Source: Sulfuritalea sp. (lineage in GTDB: Bacteria > Pseudomonadota > Gammaproteobacteria > Burkholderiales > Rhodocyclaceae). Taken from it: a DNA stretch of 64,000 nt. Below, in pieces: positions 25,388 through 33,111 of this stretch; the first letter of the stretch is position 1; each line of letters starts with the position of its first letter. A model generated the notes under the pieces. That model did no database searches and was not told the origin of the DNA. It saw only the letters and a list, made by a program, of their open reading frames with translations. A program made the translations under genes and the position numbers. The stretch spans positions 1 through 64,000 of the forward strand of contig JALNZB010000014.1 in NCBI GenBank assembly GCA_023229545.1. The letters run 5' to 3'.

Positions 25388-27370
25388 ATGTCCAGCATCG
25401 AATCAAATGTCACGGAAACCCGTGTATTTCCCCCGGCGGAGGCCGTGGTCAAGAAGGCCACCATTTCCGGGATGGCGGCCTACGAGGCGCTGTGCAAGGA
25501 AGCCGAACAGGATTACGCCGGCTACTGGGCGCGCCTGGCCAAGGAACACGTTATCTGGAAGCAGCCTTTCACCAAGTCGCTGGACGACTCCAAGGCGCCT
25601 TTTTACCAATGGTTTGCCGATGGCAAGCTGAATGTCTCCTACAACTGTCTCGATCGCAACATCGAGGCCGGGCTGGGCGACAAGGTTGCGATCATTTTTG
25701 AAGGCGACGGCGGTCAAGTTGCCAAAGTGACCTACAAGGAACTGCTGTCCCGCGTCGCCAAGTTCGCCAATGCGCTGCATGCGCAGGGCATCAAGAAGGG
25801 CGATCGCGTACTGATCTACATGCCGATGTCGGTCGAAGGCGTGGTCGCCATGCAGGCCTGCGCCCGCATCGGCGCCATCCATTCGGTGGTGTTCGGCGGC
25901 TTCTCCGCCAAGAGCGTGCAGGAGCGCATCCAGGACGCCGGCGCAGTTGCTGTCATCACCGCCGACGAGCAGTGTCGCGGCGGCAAGCACATTCCGCTGA
26001 AGCCGGCGGTCGACGACGGCATCAGTATGGGCGGCTGTGAGTCGATCAAGACGGTGATCGTCTATAAGCGCACAGGCGGCGCCTGCAACATGGTGGCCGG
26101 CCGCGACATGTGGTGGGACGACGCCATCGCCGGCCAGTCCGACGTTTGCGAGCCCGAGTGGGTGGATGCCGAGCATCCGCTGTTCCTGCTCTACACCTCC
26201 GGTTCCACCGGCAAGCCCAAGGGCGTGCAGCACAGTTCCGGCGGTTATCTGCTGCATGCGATGCTGACCATGAAGTGGACCTTCGACATCAAGCCGGACG
26301 ATGTCTTCTGGTGCACCGCCGACATCGGCTGGGTTACCGGCCATACCTACATCACCTACGGCCCGCTGGCCTGCGGCGCCACCGAGATCGTCTTCGAAGG
26401 CGTGCCGACCTACCCCGATGCCGGGCGTTTCTGGAAGACCATCGAGAAGCACAAGGTCAGCATTTTCTACACCGCGCCGACGGCGATCCGCTCGCTGATC
26501 AAGGCCGGCGAGAACGCGCCGGCGACGCATCCGAGGAATTATGATCTGACCAGCCTGCGCATCCTCGGCACGGTGGGCGAGCCGATCAATCCGGAAGCCT
26601 GGATGTGGTACTACAACAATGTCGGCGGCGCGCGCTGCCCGATCGTCGATACCTTCTGGCAGACCGAGACCGGTGGCCACATGATCACCCCGCTGCCGGG
26701 CGTGACACCGCTGGTGCCGGGTTCCTGCACCCTGCCGTTCCCCGGCATCCAGGCCGCCATCGTGGACGAGACCGGCCACGAGGTCGAATGGGGCAAGGGC
26801 GGTTTCCTGGTGGTCAAGAAGCCCTGGCCGGCGATGATTCGCACCATCTGGGGCGATCCTGATCGCTACCAGAAGTCCTACTTCCCGGTGGATTTCGGCG
26901 GCAACCTGTACCTGGCCGGCGACGGCGCAATGCGCGATGCCAAGACCGGCTACTTCACCATCATGGGCCGCATCGACGACGTGCTGAATGTTTCCGGCCA
27001 CCGCATGGGCACCATGGAAATCGAGTCGGCGCTGGTCTCCAACCCGCTGGTGGCGGAAGCCGCCGTGGTCGGTCGTCCCGATGACGTGACCGGCGAGGCC
27101 ATCTGCGCCTTTGTGGTGCTCAAGCAGTCGCGTCCCAGCGCCGAAGAGGCGAAGAAGATCGCCGCCGAACTGCGCAACTGGGTCGGCAAGGAAATCGGTC
27201 CGATCGCCAAGCCGAAGGACATCCGCTTCGGCGAGAACCTGCCCAAGACGCGTTCCGGCAAGATCATGCGGCGCCTGTTGCGCAGCCTGGCCAAGGGCGA
27301 AGAGATCACCCAGGACGTGTCGACGCTGGAGAATCCGGGCATCCTCGATCAGTTGAAGCAGAACGCCTGA
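25388..27370 (+). CDS. acs: Acetyl-CoA synthetase
   Basis: Activates acetate to acetyl-CoA through acetyl-AMP. 660 residues from ATG 25388, after a GAGAGGAG ribosome-binding stretch; the longer frame from 25247 is not supported by similarity. Adenylation motifs: P-loop YTSGSTGKPKGVQH, TADIGWVTGHTY, the DTFWQTETGG stretch, and the A10 motif PKTRSGKIMRR whose Lys is the usual acetylation-controlled residue. The neighbouring SLC5-kinase cluster (29945 on) suggests carboxylate sensing, but two accessory loci lie between. A terminator follows. Confidence 0.97.
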   Translation: MSSIESNVTETRVFPPAEAVVKKATISGMAAYEALCKEAEQDYAGYWARLAKEHVIWKQPFTKSLDDSKAPFYQWFADGKLNVSYNCLDRNIEAGLGDKVAIIFEGDGGQVAKVTYKELLSRVAKFANALHAQGIKKGDRVLIYMPMSVEGVVAMQACARIGAIHSVVFGGFSAKSVQERIQDAGAVAVITADEQCRGGKHIPLKPAVDDGISMGGCESIKTVIVYKRTGGACNMVAGRDMWWDDAIAGQSDVCEPEWVDAEHPLFLLYTSGSTGKPKGVQHSSGGYLLHAMLTMKWTFDIKPDDVFWCTADIGWVTGHTYITYGPLACGATEIVFEGVPTYPDAGRFWKTIEKHKVSIFYTAPTAIRSLIKAGENAPATHPRNYDLTSLRILGTVGEPINPEAWMWYYNNVGGARCPIVDTFWQTETGGHMITPLPGVTPLVPGSCTLPFPGIQAAIVDETGHEVEWGKGGFLVVKKPWPAMIRTIWGDPDRYQKSYFPVDFGGNLYLAGDGAMRDAKTGYFTIMGRIDDVLNVSGHRMGTMEIESALVSNPLVAEAAVVGRPDDVTGEAICAFVVLKQSRPSAEEAKKIAAELRNWVGKEIGPIAKPKDIRFGENLPKTRSGKIMRRLLRSLAKGEEITQDVSTLENPGILDQLKQNA

Positions 27371-27388
27371 TTCTTGCCATGAGCAAAG

Positions 27389-27421
27389 AAAAGCGCCCCT
27401 CGCGAGACGGGCGCTTTTTTT
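27389..27421 (+). terminator. Rho-independent terminator of acs
   Basis: AAAGCGCCC and GGGCGCTTT arms with a CTCGCGAGAC-type loop, then a T run. Confidence 0.9.
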
Positions 27422-27516
27422 CTGGGCTATCCGGCGTCTTTGGTTATCTGAGAGTCCGCCGTAAATGAACACCGCGACGTCCAACTCTGCGGTGCAGGGG
27501 ACGCTGGGGGCTTGTC

Positions 27517-27544
27517 TTGACATACATCACTTCTTCAATACACT
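27517..27544 (+). promoter_or_regulatory. Putative brnTA promoter
   Basis: TTGACA (27517-27522), a 16-bp spacer and TACACT (27539-27544). The brnT ATG is only seven bases past the -10 element, so the transcript would be nearly leaderless. Confidence 0.5.
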
Positions 27545-27550
27545 GTACGT

Positions 27551-27838
27551 ATGATTAGGTTCGAGTGGGATACCTCCAAGTCCACAGCCAACGCTAGAAA
27601 GCACGGGGTTTCCTTCGAGGAAGCCCAGTCTATTTTCTATGATGAGTTTGCCGTTCAGTTCTTCGATGCAGAACACTCGACTGATGAGGAGCGTTTCTTG
27701 TTGTTGGGCATGAGCACGGAGGCAAGACTGCTTCTGGTCTGTCACTGCGAACGGGATGCAGGAAACGTCATCCGCATTATTTCCGCCCGCAAGGCCACCA
27801 AGCGTGAAAGTACTTTTTACGGAAGTGAAATGCCATGA
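27551..27838 (+). CDS. brnT: BrnT-family ribonuclease toxin
   Basis: 95 residues. The opening FEWDTSKSTANARKHGVSFEEAQSIFYD is the BrnT signature (WDxxK..N..KHGVSF), followed by FLLLGMSTEARLLLVCHCER and IRIISARKATKRE, the RelE-like core. BrnT toxins cleave RNA and block translation. Its stop overlaps the brnA start (ATGA), the usual toxin-first order of this system. Confidence 0.93.
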   Translation: MIRFEWDTSKSTANARKHGVSFEEAQSIFYDEFAVQFFDAEHSTDEERFLLLGMSTEARLLLVCHCERDAGNVIRIISARKATKRESTFYGSEMP

Positions 27839-28059
27839 AAGCCGAATACGACCTTTCCAAGATGAAGTCGCGCAGGAATCCCTACGCATCGAAGCTCAAG
27901 AAGCCTGTAACGATGCGTCTCTCCGAAGACGTTGTTGTCTATTTCAAGGGTATGGCAGCTAATGCCGGTGTTCCTTACCAGAGTCTTATCAATCTTTACC
28001 TCCGCGACTGCGTTACGCAGCATCGGCAGGTACAGATTGCCTGGCCAGCCAAATCCTGA
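27835..28059 (+). CDS. brnA: BrnA-family antitoxin
   Basis: 74 residues. The ribbon-helix-helix DNA-binding part KKPVTMRLSEDVVVYFKGMAANAGVPYQSLINLYL is typical of BrnA (PF14384), which neutralises BrnT and represses the operon as a complex. Translationally coupled to brnT. Downstream lies about 250 bp without a gene. Confidence 0.92.
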   Translation: MKAEYDLSKMKSRRNPYASKLKKPVTMRLSEDVVVYFKGMAANAGVPYQSLINLYLRDCVTQHRQVQIAWPAKS

Positions 28060-28157
28060 CTTTCCGCTGCGAGGGAGTAAGGACCAAAGGGGACAGAGAC
28101 ATTTCAGCTATACGGCATCACATGGAATTTGCATGGCCACCCACCTGTCCTGCAAAA

Positions 28158-28178
28158 GTCGGCGCTGGCGGGACGGCG
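28158..28178 (+). repeat. 21-bp dispersed motif, copy 6 (exact)
   Basis: Exact, NN = GG, preceded by CAAAA. Intergenic, between brnA and the STAS/GHKL gene. Confidence 0.85.
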
Positions 28179-28249
28179 AGAGGGACGACATTCGCTGCGC
28201 ATCGAATGATATGGAGTTCGTGAAAAGGAAATGTTATGAAAAATGAATT

Positions 28250-28289
28250 CACACTGACCCATATAGTCCACACACTGACCCCAATAGTC
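28250..28289. repeat. Two 19-bp direct repeats, 21-bp period
   Basis: CACACTGACCC-ATATAGTC (28250-28268) and CACACTGACCC-CAATAGTC (28271-28289), two mismatches, one every two helical turns, ending about 20 bp before the next gene's ATG. Confidence 0.85.
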
Positions 28290-28311
28290 TTGCTGACTGA
28301 GTGAGAGAACG

Positions 28312-29577
28312 ATGTTTTGCGTCGACGTTCCCGCAAGCCTTGATGACAAGAGTCTCTTGAACTTCTTTGGTGGCTGGCGTTGGCGAACCGACTTGGTGCC
28401 GCCAGTGCAGATTAACTTCGACACCTGCGACTTTGTGGCGCCGTACGCGGTTACTCTTTTTGCCGCCTACTCGCTTTGGTTGAGGGAGGTGAAGCGATGT
28501 CACCTCTCGTTCAAAGCGTCGCCTAACACTGTCGCGGGTAACTACTTAATCCAAAGTGGATTCCTTGAACTCATGGGTGAGACGTCCTTTCCGGCCTCTG
28601 TTGCAAGACCAGATAGAACCGTAAGGCTCAGCCGCATAACTCGCAGTTCGGAGATTCCGGGCTTTGCAAAGTCCGTAATGGACATTCTTCAGATTGATGA
28701 CGAAGAGTTGGCCGGAGCTGTCAAGTACTCCTTGATCGAGTTACTTCGCAACGTTGTGCAGCACTCTGGGAGCGCAGGTGGCGGCGTTGCAATGGCTCAG
28801 TACTACCCGAAGACCGGTCTCGTTGAGGTCTGCGTCGCTGATATGGGCCTCGGGATTAAAGCTACGATCAATGAGGCCTATCCAGAAATTGACACACACC
28901 TCCAGGCGTTGAAACTGGCCACGCTTCCTCACGTATCCAGGACATTCAAGGCCGGTGGCTACACGTCAATGAGTGATAACGCCGGCCTTGGATTGTTCTT
29001 CATCAAGCAGATCACGTCATTGTCAAAAGGTAGCTTCTTCTTGGGATCGAGGGACGCTCTAGTGGATATCTGGGGTGACAAGGAAGGCCAACAGAAGAAA
29101 CTGTACTGGCATGCCAAAGCCGGCGGTTGGCCAGGAACCTTTGCGTACCTTCAGTTGCGGAGGGACACCATCGGAGAGTTTGATTCACTTCTCACGGTCT
29201 GTCGGCGGTTAGCTGCCGAAGCGCAGAAGTATCCCTCTGAGCTCGCGCTCGATTTCATTGAAGGGATTCCGGAGTTGGGCGATTTGGACGAACTCGTCAT
29301 CGTCAGCGTCAAGCTGTTTGAAGAGGATGTTGAGCAGGCCGCGAAGATACGGGACGAGGAACTTCTGCCAAGCATGAAGGCTGGAACGATGGTCGTTCTG
29401 GACTTTGACGGGGTACAGTTTGCGACTCAGTCGTTCGTACATGCACTGATGTACAAAGTCATTCGCGACGGTCAAAACATCGGTTCCACACTGTCAATCG
29501 CGAACTGCTCAAAGTCAACACGTGAGGCCGTGATGGCTGTGGCCGCATATGCGAAGATAGGCGAGAAAGAAACTTAA
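28312..29577 (+). CDS. STAS-like / GHKL ATPase / DUF4325-like fusion protein
   Basis: 421 residues, apparently three domains. Residues 1-90 have a beta/alpha pattern with INFDTCDFVAPYAVTLFAAY, like the STAS-type switch domains of partner-switching systems. Residues 120-280 are a GHKL ATPase fold: N box LIELLRNVVQHSG (about 142-154), G1 VADMGLGI and G2 DNAGLGLFFIKQ. Residues 310-421 resemble the STAS-like DUF4325 (VVLDFDGVQFATQSFVHAL). No His-phosphorylation domain or membrane helix. Such proteins are thought to be anti-sigma-like or conflict-related switches, but the role is unknown. It lies in the insert between acs and the SLC5-kinase cluster. The start is the ATG before FCVDVP; no strong ribosome-binding site. 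Confidence 0.75.
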   Translation: MFCVDVPASLDDKSLLNFFGGWRWRTDLVPPVQINFDTCDFVAPYAVTLFAAYSLWLREVKRCHLSFKASPNTVAGNYLIQSGFLELMGETSFPASVARPDRTVRLSRITRSSEIPGFAKSVMDILQIDDEELAGAVKYSLIELLRNVVQHSGSAGGGVAMAQYYPKTGLVEVCVADMGLGIKATINEAYPEIDTHLQALKLATLPHVSRTFKAGGYTSMSDNAGLGLFFIKQITSLSKGSFFLGSRDALVDIWGDKEGQQKKLYWHAKAGGWPGTFAYLQLRRDTIGEFDSLLTVCRRLAAEAQKYPSELALDFIEGIPELGDLDELVIVSVKLFEEDVEQAAKIRDEELLPSMKAGTMVVLDFDGVQFATQSFVHALMYKVIRDGQNIGSTLSIANCSKSTREAVMAVAAYAKIGEKET

Positions 29578-29742
29578 CCATTCGGTCGTTAGTTGTCCGA
29601 ATGCTGTGCGACGGCGCCGTGCAGCTACGGCGATTTTTAACTTGAACGTCCGCTTTCCTAACCCTGCTACTTCCGGAACGGGCGCACAGGAGTCATCGAC
29701 AGCTTGATGCCCGAATCGCAATTTTCTTGAGGAGATGACACC

Positions 29743-29943
29743 ATGATTCGCTCCCGACTCACCGCGCAGCGCCTGGCCTTCCTGTTCCTGCTCGGCTGTT
29801 TCTTTTTCAACTACCCGCTGCTTTCCGTGTTCAATCGCAGCGGCGACTTTTTCGGCATGCCGCCGCTGTATGCGTGGCTGATGGGATCGTGGCTGGCGCT
29901 GATTGTGCAAATGGCGTGGGTGGTCGAGAGCCGGAAAGACTGA
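29743..29943 (+). CDS. Small membrane protein preceding the transporter-kinase gene
   Basis: 66 residues with two membrane helices (about 10-28 and 44-61). A GAGGAG box stands before the ATG. It ends one base before the start of the SLC5-kinase gene, so the two are probably coexpressed. Small two-helix proteins often accompany SLC5-type symporters; that is a context argument only. Confidence 0.8.
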   Translation: MIRSRLTAQRLAFLFLLGCFFFNYPLLSVFNRSGDFFGMPPLYAWLMGSWLALIVQMAWVVESRKD

Positions 29944-29944
29944 G

Positions 29945-32749
29945 ATGCTGCAAGGCTGGGTAATCGTCCTCGCGTCGTTTTCCTACCTCGGCATCCTGTT
30001 TGCCATTGCCTGGTATGCCGACCGGCGCGCGGATGCGGGGCGCTCGCTGATCGCCAATCCGGTGGTGTATGCGCTCTCGCTGGGCGTGTATTGCACGACG
30101 TGGACCTTCTACGGCAGCGTCGGTCGCGCGGCGGCCAGCGGCATCGGTTTTCTGCCGATCTATCTCGGTCCCACCCTGCTGTTTGCGCTGGCCGGTTTCG
30201 TTCTGTACAAGATGATCCGGGTCGCCAAAACCAATCGCATCACCTCGATTGCGGACTTCGTCGCCTCGCGCTATGGCAAGAGCCAGTTGCTCGGCGGACT
30301 GGTGACGATCATCGCCGTGGTCGGCGTGATTCCCTATATCGCCTTGCAGCTCAAGGCGGTCTCCAACAGTTTCGCGATTCTCGCCAGTTACCCGGATATC
30401 ATCATGCCAGCGAAGGCCGGCGCGGTGCCGGTGTTCCAGGACAGCGCGCTGTATGTGGCGACGATTCTGGCGGCGTTCACCATCCTGTTCGGCACCCGCC
30501 ATCTGGATGCCACCGAACGCCACGAAGGCATGGTGGCGGCGATCGCCGTGGAGTCGGTGGTCAAGCTGGTGGCTTTTCTGGCGGTCGGCGTGTTCGTTGT
30601 CTGGGGCATGCACGACGGCGTCGGCGACATTTTTGCGCAGGCGGCGACTGTGCCCGAGGTGGCGCGCCGTCTCGCCACCGCCGACTCTCCGGCCGCCTAC
30701 GGTACCTGGGGCACCCTGATATTTCTTTCCCTGTTCGCTTCGCTGCTGCTGCCGCGCCAGTTCCAGATCGCGGTGGTGGAAAACGTCAATGAAAGCCATC
30801 TGCGGCGCGCGGTGTGGATGTTCCCGCTCTATCTGTTCCTCATCAACCTGTTCGTGCTGCCCGTGGCGCTGGCCGGGTTGCTGCACTTTCCGGGCGGCGG
30901 CGTCGATGCCGACACCTTCGTGCTGACCCTGCCGATGGCCCGCCAGCAGGAGGCGCTGGCGCTGTTCGTGTATATCGGCGGTTTGTCGGCGGCGACCGGC
31001 ATGGTGATTGTCGAGACCATCGCCCTGTCGACCATGGTCTGCAACGATCTGGTGATGCCCCTGCTGCTGCGCCTGCCGATGCTCGGGCTGGCGGCGCGCG
31101 CCGATCTGTCGGGTCTGCTGCTGGAGATCCGGCGCTGGGCCATTGTCATTATTCTCGGTCTCGGCTATCTGTATTTTCGCGTCGCCGGCGAAGCCTACGC
31201 GCTGGTGTCGATCGGCCTGATTTCGTTTGCCGCAGTGGCGCAGTTCGCTCCGGTGGTGATCGGCGGCCTGTTCTGGAAGGGCGGCACGCGCGATGGCGCG
31301 CTGGCCGGCCTGACGGCGGGATTCGTGCTGTGGGCCTATACCCTGCTGCTGCCTTCGTTCGCCAAGTCGGGCTGGCTGCCGGATGGCTTCATTGCACATG
31401 GTTTGTTCGGTATCGAACTGCTGCGCCCGCAGCATCTGTTTGGCCTCACCGGACTCGACGAAATCACGCATTGCCTGGTGTGGAGCCTGCTGGTGAATCT
31501 GGGCGCCTACATCGGCGTTTCGCTGCAACGCGTGCCCAACATGCGCGAGGCGCGGCAGGCGACCTTGTTTGTCGGCGGCGCCGAGGCCGCCGGCATTCCC
31601 GGCTGGCGCGGCAGTGCCGGGGTGGCCGATCTGCTGCCGCTGGCCGGGCGCTTCCTCGGCCTGGAGCGCGCGCAGGAAGCCTTTGCCCGTCATGCGCTGC
31701 AGCGGGGTCTGCGTGGTGTCGAGGAACTTCCCGCCGATACCCTTCTGGTCAACTTTGCGGAAACGCTGCTGGCCGGCGCCATCGGTTCGGCGTCGGCGCG
31801 GGCGATGGTGGCCTCGGTGGTGACCGAGGAGCCGCTCGGCATCGACGAGGTGATGAACATTCTCGACGAGGCCTCGGAGGTGCGGGCCTACACCCGCGAA
31901 CTGGAACAGAAGTCGCTGGAGCTGAGAATCGCCACGGCCGAGCTGCGCCAGGCCAACGACCGCCTGCGCGAGCTGGATCGCATGAAGGACGATTTCATCT
32001 CGACCGTGACCCACGAATTGCGCACGCCGCTGACCTCGATCCGCGCCTTCTCGGAAATACTGCATGAAGATCCAAACATCGATCTGGCGCAGCGACAGCG
32101 CTTTGTTGGCATCATCGTCGGCGAAACCGAGCGCCTGTCGCGGCTGATCAACCAGATACTCGATCTGGCCAAACTCGAATCCGGTCGCGCCGAATGGACG
32201 GTGACCGCCGTTGATGTGGCCGAAGTGATTCGCGAGGCGGCGGAATCGCTGGCCGCGCTGTTTGCCGAGAAGCGCGTCGCGCTGGAGCTTGACGGTTGCG
32301 AGTCCGGGTTGGTGGTGCTGGCCGACCGTGACCGGCTGATGCAGGTGATGGTCAATCTGTTGTCGAATGCGCTGAAGTTTGTCGCGGCGGATAGCGGTCG
32401 CGTGAAAGTCGGCGTGACTGCGCTCTGCGTACCTGGGATTCCGCTTCGCGGGCAGGTAACGGCGGATGAGGTGCGCGTCAGCGTCGCCGACAACGGCCCC
32501 GGTATCCAGCTTGAGGACCAGGAGGTGATTTTCGACAAGTTCCGGCAGGGCGCGGGCACCGCCGATGTGCTTATCGACAAGCCGCAGGGTACCGGCCTCG
32601 GCTTGCCGATCAGCCGTCAGATCATCGAGTATTTCAACGGTCGGCTGTGGGTGGAAAGCGCGCCGGGCGCCGGGGCGCTTTTCGTCTTCACCTTGCCCCG
32701 GCAAGCCAGCGATAATGGCGCAAACCAGAAGACGGGAGGAGAGCCGTGA
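29945..32749 (+). CDS. Sensor histidine kinase with SLC5 (Na+/solute symporter) sensor domain, CbrA type
   Basis: About 934 residues from ATG 29945. The first roughly 500 residues are a multi-helix transporter domain of the sodium/solute symporter family (TTWTFYGSVGRAAASGIGFLPIYLGP, ITSIADFVASRYGKS, VIPYIALQLKAVS). After a linker and a short coiled coil comes the HisKA domain with phospho-acceptor His690 in STVTHELRTPLTSIRAF, then the HATPase (N box LMQVMVNLLSNALKF, G1 VADNGPGIQ, G2 GTGLGLPIS). This is the CbrA plan: transport-like sensing coupled to phosphorelay. It overlaps the response regulator gene by four bases. The ATPase has a roughly 15-residue insert (ALCVPGIPLRGQ) before the G1 strand. 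Confidence 0.92.
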   Translation: MLQGWVIVLASFSYLGILFAIAWYADRRADAGRSLIANPVVYALSLGVYCTTWTFYGSVGRAAASGIGFLPIYLGPTLLFALAGFVLYKMIRVAKTNRITSIADFVASRYGKSQLLGGLVTIIAVVGVIPYIALQLKAVSNSFAILASYPDIIMPAKAGAVPVFQDSALYVATILAAFTILFGTRHLDATERHEGMVAAIAVESVVKLVAFLAVGVFVVWGMHDGVGDIFAQAATVPEVARRLATADSPAAYGTWGTLIFLSLFASLLLPRQFQIAVVENVNESHLRRAVWMFPLYLFLINLFVLPVALAGLLHFPGGGVDADTFVLTLPMARQQEALALFVYIGGLSAATGMVIVETIALSTMVCNDLVMPLLLRLPMLGLAARADLSGLLLEIRRWAIVIILGLGYLYFRVAGEAYALVSIGLISFAAVAQFAPVVIGGLFWKGGTRDGALAGLTAGFVLWAYTLLLPSFAKSGWLPDGFIAHGLFGIELLRPQHLFGLTGLDEITHCLVWSLLVNLGAYIGVSLQRVPNMREARQATLFVGGAEAAGIPGWRGSAGVADLLPLAGRFLGLERAQEAFARHALQRGLRGVEELPADTLLVNFAETLLAGAIGSASARAMVASVVTEEPLGIDEVMNILDEASEVRAYTRELEQKSLELRIATAELRQANDRLRELDRMKDDFISTVTHELRTPLTSIRAFSEILHEDPNIDLAQRQRFVGIIVGETERLSRLINQILDLAKLESGRAEWTVTAVDVAEVIREAAESLAALFAEKRVALELDGCESGLVVLADRDRLMQVMVNLLSNALKFVAADSGRVKVGVTALCVPGIPLRGQVTADEVRVSVADNGPGIQLEDQEVIFDKFRQGAGTADVLIDKPQGTGLGLPISRQIIEYFNGRLWVESAPGAGALFVFTLPRQASDNGANQKTGGEP
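30665..30685 (-). repeat. 21-bp dispersed motif, copy 7 (one mismatch), inside the transporter-kinase gene
   Basis: One mismatch (GGTGG for GCTGG), NN = AG, preceded by AGA. Antisense within the SLC5 domain, coding for RLATADS; could be partly chance. Confidence 0.5.
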
Positions 32750-33111
32750 GCCATCGCATCCTGATTGTCGATGACGAGCCGAACATTGTCATATCGCTTG
32801 AGTACCTGATGAAGAAGGAAGGCTTTCAGGTTGCCGTGGCCACCAACGGCGAGGCCGCGTTACAGCGGGCGACCGAGTTTGCGCCGGACCTGATCCTGCT
32901 CGACATCATGATGCCGAAGAAATCCGGCTTCGAGGTCTGTCAGGCCTTGCGCGCCAATCCGGCGCTGGCGGCTGCAAAAATCATCATGCTGACCGCCAAG
33001 GGCCGCGAGACGGAAATCGCCAAGGGCCTGGCGCTGGGAGCCGATGCCTACATCACCAAGCCGTTCTCGACCAAGGATCTCGTGCTGCGGATAAAGTCGC
33101 TGCTGGCATGA
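32746..33111 (+). CDS. Receiver-only response regulator (CheY-like)
   Basis: 121 residues: a single receiver domain with acidic pocket Asp9-Asp10 (IVDDEP), phosphorylation site Asp53 (LILLDIMMP), the T/S switch (MLTAKGR) and Lys in ITKPFS. No output domain, so it must act by protein contact, perhaps on the downstream exonuclease-sensor or DUF294 proteins. GTG start overlapping the kinase stop (GTGA), and its own stop overlaps the next ATG (ATGA), which shows tight coupling of all three. Confidence 0.93.
   Translation: MSHRILIVDDEPNIVISLEYLMKKEGFQVAVATNGEAALQRATEFAPDLILLDIMMPKKSGFEVCQALRANPALAAAKIIMLTAKGRETEIAKGLALGADAYITKPFSTKDLVLRIKSLLA

Larger units (their letters stand above)
28060..28311. 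other. Gene-free stretch with element-like sequences
   Basis: Holds a purine-rich AAAGGGGACAGAGACATTT sequence near 28086, of a kind I associate with the ends of IS200-like/RAYT elements in other genomes (inference), one exact copy of the 21-bp motif at 28158, and a 19-bp direct repeat at 28250-28289. No gene is supported. Confidence 0.5.

Noticed and set aside
25403..27523. Long minus-strand open frames opposite acs, the transporter-kinase, exonuclease and DUF294 genes (700-950 codons)
   Set aside because: High G+C produces long antisense frames; they are His/Arg/Gln-rich, match no family and lie wholly opposite well-supported genes.
29579..29603. Inverted repeat CATTCGG / CCGAATG after the STAS/GHKL gene as a terminator
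   Set aside because: Seven-base arms with an 11-base loop and no T run; too weak to call.
32406..32460. Motif-like start AAAGTCGGCG followed by an insert in the histidine kinase ATPase domain
   Set aside because: Only the first nine or ten bases match; the insert ALCVPGIPLRGQ may be a normal loop variation.
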